35,172 nt of DNA from a bacterium (GTDB lineage: Bacteria > Bacillota > Clostridia > UBA1381): positions 1 to 35,172 of the forward strand of contig JAUNPN010000017.1 of assembly GCA_030536655.1 (NCBI GenBank), given 5' to 3'. This document shows, one piece after another, positions 1-7,920 of this stretch (the first letter of the stretch is position 1; each line of letters starts with the position of its first letter). The notes below the pieces were generated by a model, which saw only the letters and a program-made list of their open reading frames with translations, was not told the DNA's origin and did no database searches. Both the position numbers and the translations under genes were made by a program.

Positions 1-68
1 TAATCTCCGTTTTTAATTAATAATTTTTGATTGGTGTCGCATAATTGACTTAATTCAATCAATGATTA

Positions 69-97
69 TTGAATTTTGAAATGTATATTGATATAAT
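69..97 (+). promoter_or_regulatory. Predicted glgB promoter
   Basis: TTGAAT at 69-74 and TATAAT at 92-97 are separated by 17 bp, and TG at 89-90 makes an extended -10. Transcription would start near 104, giving a leader of about 45 nt before a GGAGG ribosome site at about 139-143. Confidence 0.7.
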
Positions 98-150
98 AAC
101 AATATTGTAACACATAAAACGACGTTAGTCAATAAACGGAGGAAAATAAA

Positions 151-1926
151 ATGGATTTATACGGATTTTATACCGGTACAATATTTAATGCCTACGAGTA
201 TCTCGGAGTACATAGACAGGGAGAAGGCTTTATATTCAGAGTATTTGCTCCGAATGCGGAAAGAGTAACGCTGATTGGAGATTTTAATGGTATGAACGAA
301 TACCAAATGAACAGAGTAAATGACGGAAGCTTTCATGAGCTGTATATTGGCAATGCGGAGCCGGGGATGAGATATTATTTCAGAATTTATAATAAGAGCG
401 GAGGATATACTGACCATTGTGATATTTACGGCTGCGGAATGGAGCTGCGTCCCGGTTTTAAATCGGTAATAAGGGATTTAAACGATTATAAATTTCATGA
501 TGATGAGTGGCTCAGGCACAGGACAGACTGCCGCAGTAAGCCGCTTAATATTTATGAGATGCATATGGGTTCATGGCGGAGAAAGCCGGACGGGAGTTGG
601 TACAGCTATGACGAAATTGCTGACGAGCTTATATCATATGTGAAGGAAACGGGGTATAATTATATAGAATTTCTGCCGCTGAGCGAGCATCCGTGCGATG
701 AGTCATGGGGATATCAGAATACAGGCTTTTTCGCTCCGACGTCGCGTTACGGAACAGCGTCTCAGCTTATGCAGCTTATAGATAAATGTCATCAAAACAA
801 TATCGGAGTTATAATGGATTTTGTGCCTGTGCATTTTGCGGTAGACAGCTATGGTATAGGTATGTATGACGGGACTGTTTTGTATGAGTATCCGCACGTG
901 GATGTGGGTGTAAGCGAATGGGGGAGCAGCAATTTTATGCATTCCCGAGGAGAGGTAAGAAGTTTTTTGCAGTCCTGCGCGTATTACTGGCTTAAGGAAT
1001 TTCATTTTGACGGAATAAGAATGGATGCGGTAAGCCGTATAATTTACTGGCAGGGAGATGAAGCACGCGGGGTGAACGGGTGCGGCGTGGATTTTGTGAA
1101 GTTTATGAACGAAGGAATAAAGGAGCGTATGCCCGATTGTATTCTGATAGCAGAGGATTCAACCAATTATCCGAATGTGACAAAGCCCGTTGCCGAAGGC
1201 GGTCTTGGCTTTGACTATAAGTGGGATATGGGGTTTATGAATGATACGCTTAACTATTTCAGAACTGCTCCGGAATACAGAACGGAAAATTATCATAAGC
1301 TTACATTTTCTATGATGTATTACTATAATGAAAATTATCTTCTTCCGTTTTCTCATGATGAAAACGTGCACGGCAAGGCAACAATTATGCAGAAAATGAG
1401 CGGTGAGTATGAGGATAAATTTCCTCAGGCAAGAGCGATGTATTTATATATGTATATGCATCCGGGCAAAAAGCTGAATTTTATGGGCAGTGAAATAGGA
1501 CAGCTGCGTGAATGGGATGAAAAGCGCGGGCAGGATTGGGATATATTGAGGTATCCTAAGCATGACGGATTTTTCGTCTTTATGAAGGAGCTGAACAGGA
1601 TATATCTCGGTTGCCGTGCGATGTATGAGGGTGATTATTCCGCGGATGGCTTTTCGTGGATTGACTGCGATAACACTGAAAACTGTATTTATGCGCTGGA
1701 ACGAAGAAGCAAAAAAGAAAGGCTTGCCGCAGTATTTAATTTCAGCGATACTGAAAAGGAGTATGTGCTTGAAGGCGTAAAGGAGGCGGAAGTGGTGCTT
1801 CATACCGATTGGAAACGTTTTGGCGGGGAAACGGCAGAAAATACAAGGGTTTGTACAGATAATATATTGCTGCCAAGATTTTCCGGAGTTTTGTTTAAGG
1901 AATCACTGATTAATTATAGTTCTTAG
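151..1926 (+). CDS. glgB: 1,4-alpha-glucan branching enzyme (GH13)
   Basis: Predicted to cut alpha-1,4 glucan chains and rejoin them as alpha-1,6 branches during cytoplasmic glycogen synthesis. The 591-residue protein has a CBM48-like N-terminal domain (about 20-110), the branching-enzyme signature NIYEMHMGSW (133-142), and a GH13 barrel with nucleophile D292 in RMDAV, acid/base E335 in IAEDS and D403 in SHDENVHGK. It is shorter at the N-terminus than the E. coli enzyme, as in many Firmicutes. The start is set by a GGAGG ribosome site just upstream. No other glycogen genes adjoin it. The last nine or so codons (from KES onward) lie inside a mobile palindromic element, so the natural C-terminus has probably been replaced; the catalytic part is unaffected. 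Confidence 0.93.
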   Translation: MDLYGFYTGTIFNAYEYLGVHRQGEGFIFRVFAPNAERVTLIGDFNGMNEYQMNRVNDGSFHELYIGNAEPGMRYYFRIYNKSGGYTDHCDIYGCGMELRPGFKSVIRDLNDYKFHDDEWLRHRTDCRSKPLNIYEMHMGSWRRKPDGSWYSYDEIADELISYVKETGYNYIEFLPLSEHPCDESWGYQNTGFFAPTSRYGTASQLMQLIDKCHQNNIGVIMDFVPVHFAVDSYGIGMYDGTVLYEYPHVDVGVSEWGSSNFMHSRGEVRSFLQSCAYYWLKEFHFDGIRMDAVSRIIYWQGDEARGVNGCGVDFVKFMNEGIKERMPDCILIAEDSTNYPNVTKPVAEGGLGFDYKWDMGFMNDTLNYFRTAPEYRTENYHKLTFSMMYYYNENYLLPFSHDENVHGKATIMQKMSGEYEDKFPQARAMYLYMYMHPGKKLNFMGSEIGQLREWDEKRGQDWDILRYPKHDGFFVFMKELNRIYLGCRAMYEGDYSADGFSWIDCDNTENCIYALERRSKKERLAAVFNFSDTEKEYVLEGVKEAEVVLHTDWKRFGGETAENTRVCTDNILLPRFSGVLFKESLINYSS

Positions 1927-2073
1927 TGAACGCAGTCAGATTTTTCGTCAGATTATGCAAAAAGCTCGAAGGCATACTCGTGTATGTCTAGAGATTTTTG
2001 TATGATATGACGGAAAATATGCAAGTTCAATGCGTGCTAAGCCATTAGGCGTTAATTAATCAGTGGTTCCTTA
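1896..2073 (-). mobile_element. Family 1 palindromic MITE-like element, copy 1
   Basis: A 178-bp element bounded by inverted ends TAAGGAATCACTGATTAA and TTAATCAGTGGTTCCTTA. The interior is one long imperfect hairpin: the arm at about 1936-1976 pairs with about 1982-2022 around a CATAC/GTATG apex. It is reversed relative to the copies at 25085 and 35122. It has no coding capacity, so any movement would need a transposase in trans. Flanking TA dinucleotides fit a Tc1/mariner or IS630-type target, but that is inference. The left end lies inside the glgB reading frame and supplies its TAG stop. Confidence 0.8.
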
Positions 2074-2127
2074 AGTTTTGTATTTAAATTGAGACCGAAA
2101 GATGGACTCTGAATATGCCGTTAGACA

Positions 2128-2162
2128 AAATAAGCTGCTGTATTTATTACAGCAGCTTATTT
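2128..2162. terminator. Bidirectional terminator between glgB and xerD
   Basis: A perfect 15-bp stem (2128-2142 with 2148-2162) has a 5-nt loop, with A-tract and T-tract ends inside the stem. It lies 5 bp from the end of the minus-strand recombinase gene and can serve both converging genes. Confidence 0.85.
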
Positions 2163-2166
2163 GGCA

Positions 2167-3057
2167 TTATGCTCTCGGATGCGTTTTTGAATACACGTCA
2201 CGCAAATGCTCATCGGGAAGCATGGAGTAAATCTGGGTTGAAGCAATATCGGCATGTCCCATCATTTCCTTTATGCTTTCCAAATCAGCTCCGTTGCGGA
2301 CAAGATGGGCAGCAAATGAGTGCCTTAATGTATGCGGTGTAATATCGGAATGAATTTTAGCTTCCTTACCATAATGCTTTATTATTTTCCAGAATCCCTG
2401 CCTTGACAGCCGTACGCCGGCAATGTTTACGAAAAGCGCGGTTTCGCCGGGTGAACGCACGAGGTGAAGTCGTGCGTTATCGATATATGAATCTATTGCT
2501 TCCGCAGCTGTGTGTCCCATAGGAATAATCCGTTCCTTGCGAACTCCGCGGCAGCGGATAAAGCTCATGGGAATATTCACGTCATTTAGATTAAGATTAA
2601 TCAATTCGCTTACACGGATTCCTGTTGCGTATAGAAGCTCAAGCATTGCCTTGTCGCGTATTCCCTTATAGTCATCAAGTATCGGCGCCGCGAGCAGACG
2701 TTCAACCTCATCACTTGACAGAATATGGGGAAGCTTTTTTTCGGGCTTCGGCGCCTCAAGCGCAGTGGTTGGATTTTCTTTTATTATGCCGCTGCGCATG
2801 ATGAAGGAATAAAATGATTTGAGCGACGCAAGCGCGCGTGATACAGTAGACGCCGCCTTGCCGCAGCTGCGGAGCGCATCAAGATAAGCCGTAACGGTTG
2901 CTTGGGTTGCGGCAGTAATATCCATATTGTCATGCTCTTCAAGGTAAGTTATGTACTGAGTTATATCACGCTTGTATGAATCAATGGTATTCCGTGACTT
3001 ATGACGTTCACCGGCAAGAAAATGCGTATATTCATCAATATATACTGATGATTCCAT
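2167..3057 (-). CDS. xerD: Site-specific tyrosine recombinase, XerD type
   Basis: Expected to resolve chromosome dimers at dif with a partner recombinase. The 296 residues match Xer length: an N-terminal SAM-like core-binding domain (about 1-90) and a catalytic domain with R148 (TGIRVSEL), K174, H242 and R245 (HTLRHSFAAHL), H268 (GHADIAST) and the nucleophile Y277. The C-terminus HLRDVYSKTHPRA resembles XerD more than XerC, though that split is not certain from one sequence. The motif around Y277 reads IYSMLP instead of the common IYTHV. The gene stands alone, divergent from ychF, with no integrase cargo or att-like repeats beside it, so a housekeeping role is favoured over phage integration. 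Confidence 0.88.
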   Translation of the reverse strand: MESSVYIDEYTHFLAGERHKSRNTIDSYKRDITQYITYLEEHDNMDITAATQATVTAYLDALRSCGKAASTVSRALASLKSFYSFIMRSGIIKENPTTALEAPKPEKKLPHILSSDEVERLLAAPILDDYKGIRDKAMLELLYATGIRVSELINLNLNDVNIPMSFIRCRGVRKERIIPMGHTAAEAIDSYIDNARLHLVRSPGETALFVNIAGVRLSRQGFWKIIKHYGKEAKIHSDITPHTLRHSFAAHLVRNGADLESIKEMMGHADIASTQIYSMLPDEHLRDVYSKTHPRA

Positions 3058-3095
3058 ATGTGGTTCCCCTTTTATCCAAAATATCCTATAATATA

Positions 3096-3123
3096 ATTAT
3101 ACCATAAATTTAAAAAATGTAAA
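3096..3123 (-). promoter_or_regulatory. Predicted xerD promoter
   Basis: Read on the minus strand: TTTACA (3123-3118), 16-bp spacer, TATAAT (3101-3096) preceded by TGG, an extended -10. The leader is about 35 nt and ends in an AAGGGG ribosome site. Confidence 0.6.
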
Positions 3124-3196
3124 TCACATTTTTATTACATTTTTGTGACGTATTCAGAAAATAGGACAACTCATTATTATTTTTCTAAAAATCCTC

Positions 3197-3225
3197 TTGC
3201 AAAAGCATATTAAATGTATTATAAT
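3197..3225 (+). promoter_or_regulatory. Predicted ychF promoter
   Basis: TTGCAA (3197-3202), 17-bp spacer, TATAAT (3220-3225). It would drive ychF and, because of the short gap downstream, probably the GH4 gene as well. Confidence 0.72.
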
Positions 3226-3262
3226 ATAGTATGGATAATACCATGACGAAAGGATATTAATT

Positions 3263-4357
3263 ATGAAATTAGGAATAGTAGGATTACCGAACGTAGGAAA
3301 GTCAACGCTTTTTAATGCCATTACACAGGCGGGCGCGGAGAGCGCGAATTATCCGTTCTGTACAATAGAACCTAATGTCGGCATTGTTGATGTTCCTGAC
3401 GAAAGGCTTGACAGACTGGCCGAAATGTATAACCCGAAAAAGGTTACTCATGCGTTTATTGAGTTTGTTGACATTGCGGGTCTTGTAAAGGGCGCGTCGA
3501 AGGGCGAGGGTCTCGGAAACAAGTTTCTTGCCAATATTCGCGAATGTGACGCTATAGTGCATGTTGTGCGCTGCTTTGAGGATACCAACATAACTCACGT
3601 TGACGGTTCAATCGATCCGGTAAGAGATATTGAAATAATAAACCTTGAACTTATATTCTCGGATATTGAAATGCTCGAAAGAAGAATTGACCGCACAAAG
3701 AAAGCGATGAAGGGTGACAAGAGCCTTGCAAAGGAGCTTGAGCTGCTTGAAAAAGTAAAGACCGCACTTGAAAACGAAACTCCGGCAAGAGCCTTGGACT
3801 ATACCGAGGATGAGATGGAAATAATGAAGGATATATTCCTTATAACAATGAAGCCGGTTATATATGCGGCAAATGTGGCGGAAACAGACTTTGCGGACGG
3901 TATAGAAAACAATAAGTATGTAAAAGCAGTTGAAGAATTTGCCGCGAAGGAAAATTCTCAGGTTATGCCCGTTTCCGCAAAAATTGAGGAGGAAATCGCA
4001 CAGCTTGACGGAGAGGAAAAGGAAATGTTCCTTGAAGAGCTTTGTATGAACGAATCGGGACTTGACAGACTTGTCAAAGCAAGTTATACTCTGCTCGGCT
4101 TAATCAGCTACCTGACTGCCGGAGAGCCTGAGGTCCGCGCATGGACAATTAAAAAAGGCACAAAGGCACCGCAGGCTGCCGGAAAAATACACAGTGATTT
4201 TGAACGCGGCTTCATAAGAGCTGAGGTAGTTCATTACAATGACCTTATGGAATGCGGAACAATGACCGCTGCTAGGGAAAAGGGACTTGTAAGAAGCGAA
4301 GGAAAGGAATACGTTATGAAGGATGGAGATATTGTCCTGTTCAGATTTAATGTATAA
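3263..4357 (+). CDS. ychF: YchF/OLA1-family redox-regulated ATPase
   Basis: A universally conserved Obg-family P-loop NTPase that binds ribosomes and prefers ATP. The 364 residues match the family length. The P-loop GLPNVGKST is at residues 6-14 and the G3-like [16 protein letters not shown] at about 68-83. The usual G4 NKxD is replaced by NVAE (YAANVAE), the substitution typical of YchF and linked to ATP preference. A coiled-coil insert follows at about 130-180, and the last 80 or so residues form the TGS domain. An AAAGGA ribosome site precedes the start. Only 15 bp separate it from the following sugar-hydrolase gene. Confidence 0.95.
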   Translation: MKLGIVGLPNVGKSTLFNAITQAGAESANYPFCTIEPNVGIVDVPDERLDRLAEMYNPKKVTHAFIEFVDIAGLVKGASKGEGLGNKFLANIRECDAIVHVVRCFEDTNITHVDGSIDPVRDIEIINLELIFSDIEMLERRIDRTKKAMKGDKSLAKELELLEKVKTALENETPARALDYTEDEMEIMKDIFLITMKPVIYAANVAETDFADGIENNKYVKAVEEFAAKENSQVMPVSAKIEEEIAQLDGEEKEMFLEELCMNESGLDRLVKASYTLLGLISYLTAGEPEVRAWTIKKGTKAPQAAGKIHSDFERGFIRAEVVHYNDLMECGTMTAAREKGLVRSEGKEYVMKDGDIVLFRFNV

Positions 4358-4372
4358 GGAGATTTTACAGCT

Positions 4373-5776
4373 ATGAAGTATTATGAAAACCATGCCGAAG
4401 ACGTTAATATAGCATATATAGGCGGCGGCTCGCGCGGTTGGGCGTGGGGACTTATGTCCGACCTTGCGTCCCAGGATATTCTTACGGGTACAGTTCGCCT
4501 TTATGATATTGACAAGGAAGCGGCAAATGCAAATGTGATTATAGGAAATAAGGCAAAGGATGCGGAGGGAGCGAAAAGCAGTTGGAAATATATCTCCTGC
4601 GATAGTCTTAAGGAGGCATTAACAGGAGCGGATTTCGTTGTTATTTCTATTCTTCCGGGTACTTTTGACGAAATGGCTTCTGACGTTCACGAGCCGGAAA
4701 AGTATGGAATTTATCAGTCTGTCGGCGACACTGCCGGTCCGGGCGGACTCGTAAGGGCACTGCGCACTATTCCGATGTACAAGCCGATTGCTGAGGCAAT
4801 ACGCGATTTCTCACCGAATGCATGGGTTATTAACTACACAAACCCGATGTCATTGTGCGTGACCGCGCTTTACCATTACTTCCCGAAGATTAAGGCGTTT
4901 GGCTGCTGTCACGAGGTATTTTCAACTCAGAAGCTGCTTTCAACGGCACTTGAAGAGCTTAGAGGAATTAAGGACGCAAAACGCTCGGATATATGCGTTA
5001 ATGTTCAGGGCATAAATCATTTTACATGGCTTTCATCGGGATATTACAGAAATATTGACCTTGTCGGGGTTTACCGTGAGTTTGTTGAAAAATATTATAA
5101 AAACGGCTTTGAGGGCATGAACGAAAAAGACCACTGGATGAATTCGACCTTTGCCTGCGCGCATAGGGTTAAGTTTGACCTGTTTAAGAGATACGGCTGC
5201 ATTGCGGCTGCCGGTGACCGTCACCTTGCTGAATTTATGCCGGGAAAGATGTATCTTGCCGACCCGGATACAGTGAAAAGCTGGAAGTTTGGTCTTACCA
5301 CCGTTGACTGGAGGAAGAACGACCTTAAGGAACGCCTTGCAAAAAGCAAGCGTCTTGTAAGCGGTGAGGAGGAGTTCAAGCTTCGTCAAACCGGTGAGGA
5401 GGGTGTAAATATGATGCAGGCGCTCGCAGGATATAAGACGCTTGTTTCAAATGTAAATATTCCTAATATCGGTCAGTGTCCGGATCTGCCGATGGGCGCG
5501 GTAACGGAAACGAATGCGGTATTCCGTCATGATACGGTTACGCCTGTATGTGCCGGTAAAATGACGAATGAAATACATGCGATGGTCAGCCGGCATATAC
5601 ATAATCACAGAACTATTATGCACGCATCGTCGAATAATGATGCGGACGCAGCATTTACAGCGTTTATCAATGATCCGCTTGTAACCTGCTCATACGCGGA
5701 CGCAAAAAAGCTGTTTAAGGCAATGCTTATGAACACAGCTAAGTATCTTCCTGAAGAATTGATTTCGGGAATTTAA
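4373..5776 (+). CDS. GH4 glycosidase, probable alpha-galacturonidase (CHEV type)
   Basis: An NAD- and divalent-metal-dependent family 4 glycoside hydrolase acting by a redox-elimination mechanism in the cytoplasm. The N-terminal Rossmann fold starts with AYIGGGSRGW (14-23). NYTNPMS is at 154-160, the metal and active-site motif CHEV at 179-182, and a second metal-site NH at 215-216. Established work on GH4 links the four-residue motif to substrate class, and CHEV marks alpha-galacturonidases such as LplD of Bacillus. The inferred role is release of galacturonate from short pectin fragments. The 467-residue length fits. It begins 15 bp after ychF with its own GGAG site and is followed by a LacI regulator. 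Alpha-glucosidase or alpha-galactosidase activity is less likely because of the motif. Confidence 0.82.
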   Translation: MKYYENHAEDVNIAYIGGGSRGWAWGLMSDLASQDILTGTVRLYDIDKEAANANVIIGNKAKDAEGAKSSWKYISCDSLKEALTGADFVVISILPGTFDEMASDVHEPEKYGIYQSVGDTAGPGGLVRALRTIPMYKPIAEAIRDFSPNAWVINYTNPMSLCVTALYHYFPKIKAFGCCHEVFSTQKLLSTALEELRGIKDAKRSDICVNVQGINHFTWLSSGYYRNIDLVGVYREFVEKYYKNGFEGMNEKDHWMNSTFACAHRVKFDLFKRYGCIAAAGDRHLAEFMPGKMYLADPDTVKSWKFGLTTVDWRKNDLKERLAKSKRLVSGEEEFKLRQTGEEGVNMMQALAGYKTLVSNVNIPNIGQCPDLPMGAVTETNAVFRHDTVTPVCAGKMTNEIHAMVSRHIHNHRTIMHASSNNDADAAFTAFINDPLVTCSYADAKKLFKAMLMNTAKYLPEELISGI

Positions 5777-5787
5777 AATTTCCGAAA
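5763..5787. promoter_or_regulatory. 12-bp inverted repeat between the GH4 gene and lacI
   Basis: TTTCGGGAATTT and AAATTTCCGAAA flank one central base, with 11 of 12 positions matching. The repeat covers the GH4 stop codon and lies 27 bp before the LacI start. It lacks a poly-T tail and the central CG common in LacI-family operators. It could be an operator for the adjacent regulator or an mRNA-stabilising hairpin. Confidence 0.4.
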
Positions 5788-5814
5788 ATTAAAAACAAAA
5801 AGAGGAACATCATC

Positions 5815-6801
5815 ATGAACATATCCGAGATAGCAAAGCTCGCGGGAGTTGCACCCGCAACTGTATCACGCTACCTTAATAACGGCTACGTAAGCGCGGA
5901 AAAGAAGGATAAAATACGCCGCATTATCGCTGAAACGGGTTACTGTCCCCGCAGCTCGGCGCAGACGATGAGAAGCGGAAAAAGCCACTTAATAGCCGTG
6001 GTTGTCCCTCGGCTTGCTTCGGAAGCAATTGCAAGAATGGTTGAAGGCATAACAGAAGAAATTTCGGGTACAAGCTATAATGCCGTGGTTGCCACGACCT
6101 TTGACAATGCAGCAAAAGAGCTGGAATGTCTCAGGTTATTCCGCGACAATGAAATAGACGGCGTCATATTTGTGGGAGCAGTTTTGACTCCCGCACATTA
6201 TGAAACGCTTAATTCCTACAGAAAGCCGATTGTCATGCTCGGTCAGCATAACAAAAGCTATCCGTGCGTATATTTTGATGACTATAATGCCTCGTATACG
6301 GCGGTGAAGCACTTAATAGGCAGAGGCTGCCGGCGTATTGCGAATATTTATGTTAATCCGGAGAATAAGGCTGCCGGAAAAGCAAGGATTGACGGATGCT
6401 ATGACGCAATTAAGGATGCGGGACTTACATATGATGAAAAGCTCATGACAGCAGCAGAATTTTCATCAAAAAGCGGACGTGCGGCAATGCGCAGAATCCT
6501 TTCATCCGGAACGAGATTTGACGGTATATTCTGTGCGGCAGATTCCATAGCCTTCGGAGCAATGGGACTTTTAAATGAACAGGGCATTGCCGTACCGGAT
6601 GAGGTAAAGCTGATTGCGGTAGGCAGCAGTAAATACAGCACTGTGTCAAACCCGTCGCTGACAACGGTTCAGTACAATTACGCAACCGGCGGCAGAGAAG
6701 CGTGCAAAATCCTTTTGGAGCGCATAGAAGGGAATGTAAAAACAATGAAGCAGTACAAACTCGGGTTTGAATTTGTTGAACGTGAAAGCACGAGAGGGTA
6801 A
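5815..6801 (+). CDS. LacI/GalR-family transcriptional regulator
   Basis: A 328-residue repressor-type protein. The N-terminal helix-turn-helix with hinge lies at residues 1-50 (ISEIAKLAGVAPATVSRYLN). The periplasmic-binding-protein-like sensor domain follows from about 60 to the end, with family motifs DGVIFVGA, VYFDDYNA and DGIFCAADSIAFGAM. It follows the GH4 gene by 38 bp in the same direction, so a role as a local regulator sensing a galacturonide or related sugar is a reasonable inference. No transporter gene adjoins, so targets elsewhere are likely. A strong terminator closes the unit 50 bp downstream. Confidence 0.9.
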   Translation: MNISEIAKLAGVAPATVSRYLNNGYVSAEKKDKIRRIIAETGYCPRSSAQTMRSGKSHLIAVVVPRLASEAIARMVEGITEEISGTSYNAVVATTFDNAAKELECLRLFRDNEIDGVIFVGAVLTPAHYETLNSYRKPIVMLGQHNKSYPCVYFDDYNASYTAVKHLIGRGCRRIANIYVNPENKAAGKARIDGCYDAIKDAGLTYDEKLMTAAEFSSKSGRAAMRRILSSGTRFDGIFCAADSIAFGAMGLLNEQGIAVPDEVKLIAVGSSKYSTVSNPSLTTVQYNYATGGREACKILLERIEGNVKTMKQYKLGFEFVERESTRG

Positions 6802-6852
6802 AAATAATTGAGAAAGTTCGGTTAATCGGTATAATTCCGAATGGCATAGCTT

Positions 6853-6880
6853 TAAAAGGCGCCCTGTTGGGCGCCTTTTA
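6853..6880 (+). terminator. Terminator after the LacI-family gene
   Basis: A perfect 12-bp GC-rich stem (6853-6864 with 6869-6880) with a 4-nt loop TGTT; the 3' arm ends in TTTT. It ends the ychF/GH4/lacI unit. Confidence 0.85.
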
Positions 6881-6923
6881 ACTCGAATAAAAGCAAATTT
6901 TCTTAAAAAAATACATAAAGGTA

Positions 6924-6952
6924 TTGAATTTTTGTCGGAAATATGTTATTAT
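6924..6952 (+). promoter_or_regulatory. Predicted nfnAB promoter
   Basis: TTGAAT (6924-6929), 17-bp spacer, TATTAT (6947-6952). The leader is about 90 nt before the GGGGTG ribosome site of nfnA. Confidence 0.6.
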
Positions 6953-7050
6953 ATAAGGCGAAGGTTTATAAATATATCAACATAACGCATGAAATAAGCT
7001 GAATATACAGCGTTTTCACGTTATCCGAAATTTATATCAGGGGTGAAATT

Positions 7051-7902
7051 ATGGCTTATAAAATTGTAAGAAAAGAGGTTCTCAACCCGTCAATATTCCT
7101 TATGGAGGTTGAGGCGCCGCTTATTGCACGTAAGGCAGAGCCGGGTCAGTTCATTATTTTAAGAATTGACGAGCATGGTGAAAGAGTTCCTTTTACAATC
7201 AATGATTATGACAGAGAAAAGGGAACAGTAACAATTATTGTCCAGATTGTGGGTAAGACAACAAAGGATTTGGCGCAGATTGAGGAAGGCGGGTATCTTC
7301 TTGATTTCGTGGGACCGCTCGGTACGCCGACTCCGCTTGACGGTCTTAAGAAAGTAGCGGTAATCGGCGGCGGATTGGGTACTGCTATCGCATATCCGCA
7401 GGCTAAGAAGCTTCATGAGATGGGCGCTGACGTTACGGTTATCACAGGCTTTAGAAATAAGGATTTGGTAATCCTTGAGGACGAGCTTAAAAAGGTTTCA
7501 ACAAAGCTTATTGTTGCGACAGATGACGGTTCAAACGGAAATCAGGGCTTTGTTACCGATATGCTCCAGAAGGAGATTGACGCGGGAGAGAGGTTTGACG
7601 AGGTTATCGCAATCGGTCCTCTTGTAATGATGAAGTTTGTATGTAAGGTAACTGAAAAGTATGACATTCCGACGACGGTTTCAATGAATCCGGTTATGAT
7701 TGACGGAACAGGAATGTGCGGAGGCTGCCGCATTATTGTCGGCGGTGAAACAAAGTTTGCCTGTGTTGACGGTCCGGACTTTGACGGCCACAAGGTAGAC
7801 TGGGACAGTGCGATGAAGCGCGGCAGAATGTTCAAGGATTATGAAGAAAAGTCATGCGCTGACGGCTACTGCAGAATCGGCAGAACCAATAAGAAAGACT
7901 AA
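7051..7902 (+). CDS. nfnA: NfnA-like subunit (FAD/NAD-binding, [2Fe-2S])
   Basis: Small subunit of a probable electron-bifurcating NADH-dependent reduced ferredoxin:NADP+ oxidoreductase. The 283 residues show the ferredoxin-reductase layout: an FAD beta-barrel (1-95, with the RVPFTINDYD flavin motif), an NAD(H)-binding domain starting at VAVIGGGLGTAIAYP (about 103-117), and a C-terminal [2Fe-2S] cysteine motif MCGGCRI followed by FACVDGPDF. It lies 18 bp before nfnB, which has its own AGGGGGG site. The same fold occurs in dihydroorotate dehydrogenase electron-transfer subunit PyrK and in sulfide dehydrogenase SudB; the neighbouring GltD-like partner and absence of pyrD favour NfnA. Confidence 0.88.
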   Translation: MAYKIVRKEVLNPSIFLMEVEAPLIARKAEPGQFIILRIDEHGERVPFTINDYDREKGTVTIIVQIVGKTTKDLAQIEEGGYLLDFVGPLGTPTPLDGLKKVAVIGGGLGTAIAYPQAKKLHEMGADVTVITGFRNKDLVILEDELKKVSTKLIVATDDGSNGNQGFVTDMLQKEIDAGERFDEVIAIGPLVMMKFVCKVTEKYDIPTTVSMNPVMIDGTGMCGGCRIIVGGETKFACVDGPDFDGHKVDWDSAMKRGRMFKDYEEKSCADGYCRIGRTNKKD

Positions 7903-7920
7903 TTAAGGGGGGATTTTACA

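Noticed and set aside
2115-2342. Short + strand frame at the xerD 3' end
   Set aside because: It begins inside the terminator hairpin region and is antisense to xerD.
2167-3057. Phage or integrative-element integrase
   Set aside because: Xer-length protein with the conserved HPRA end, no att-like repeats and no mobile cargo nearby.
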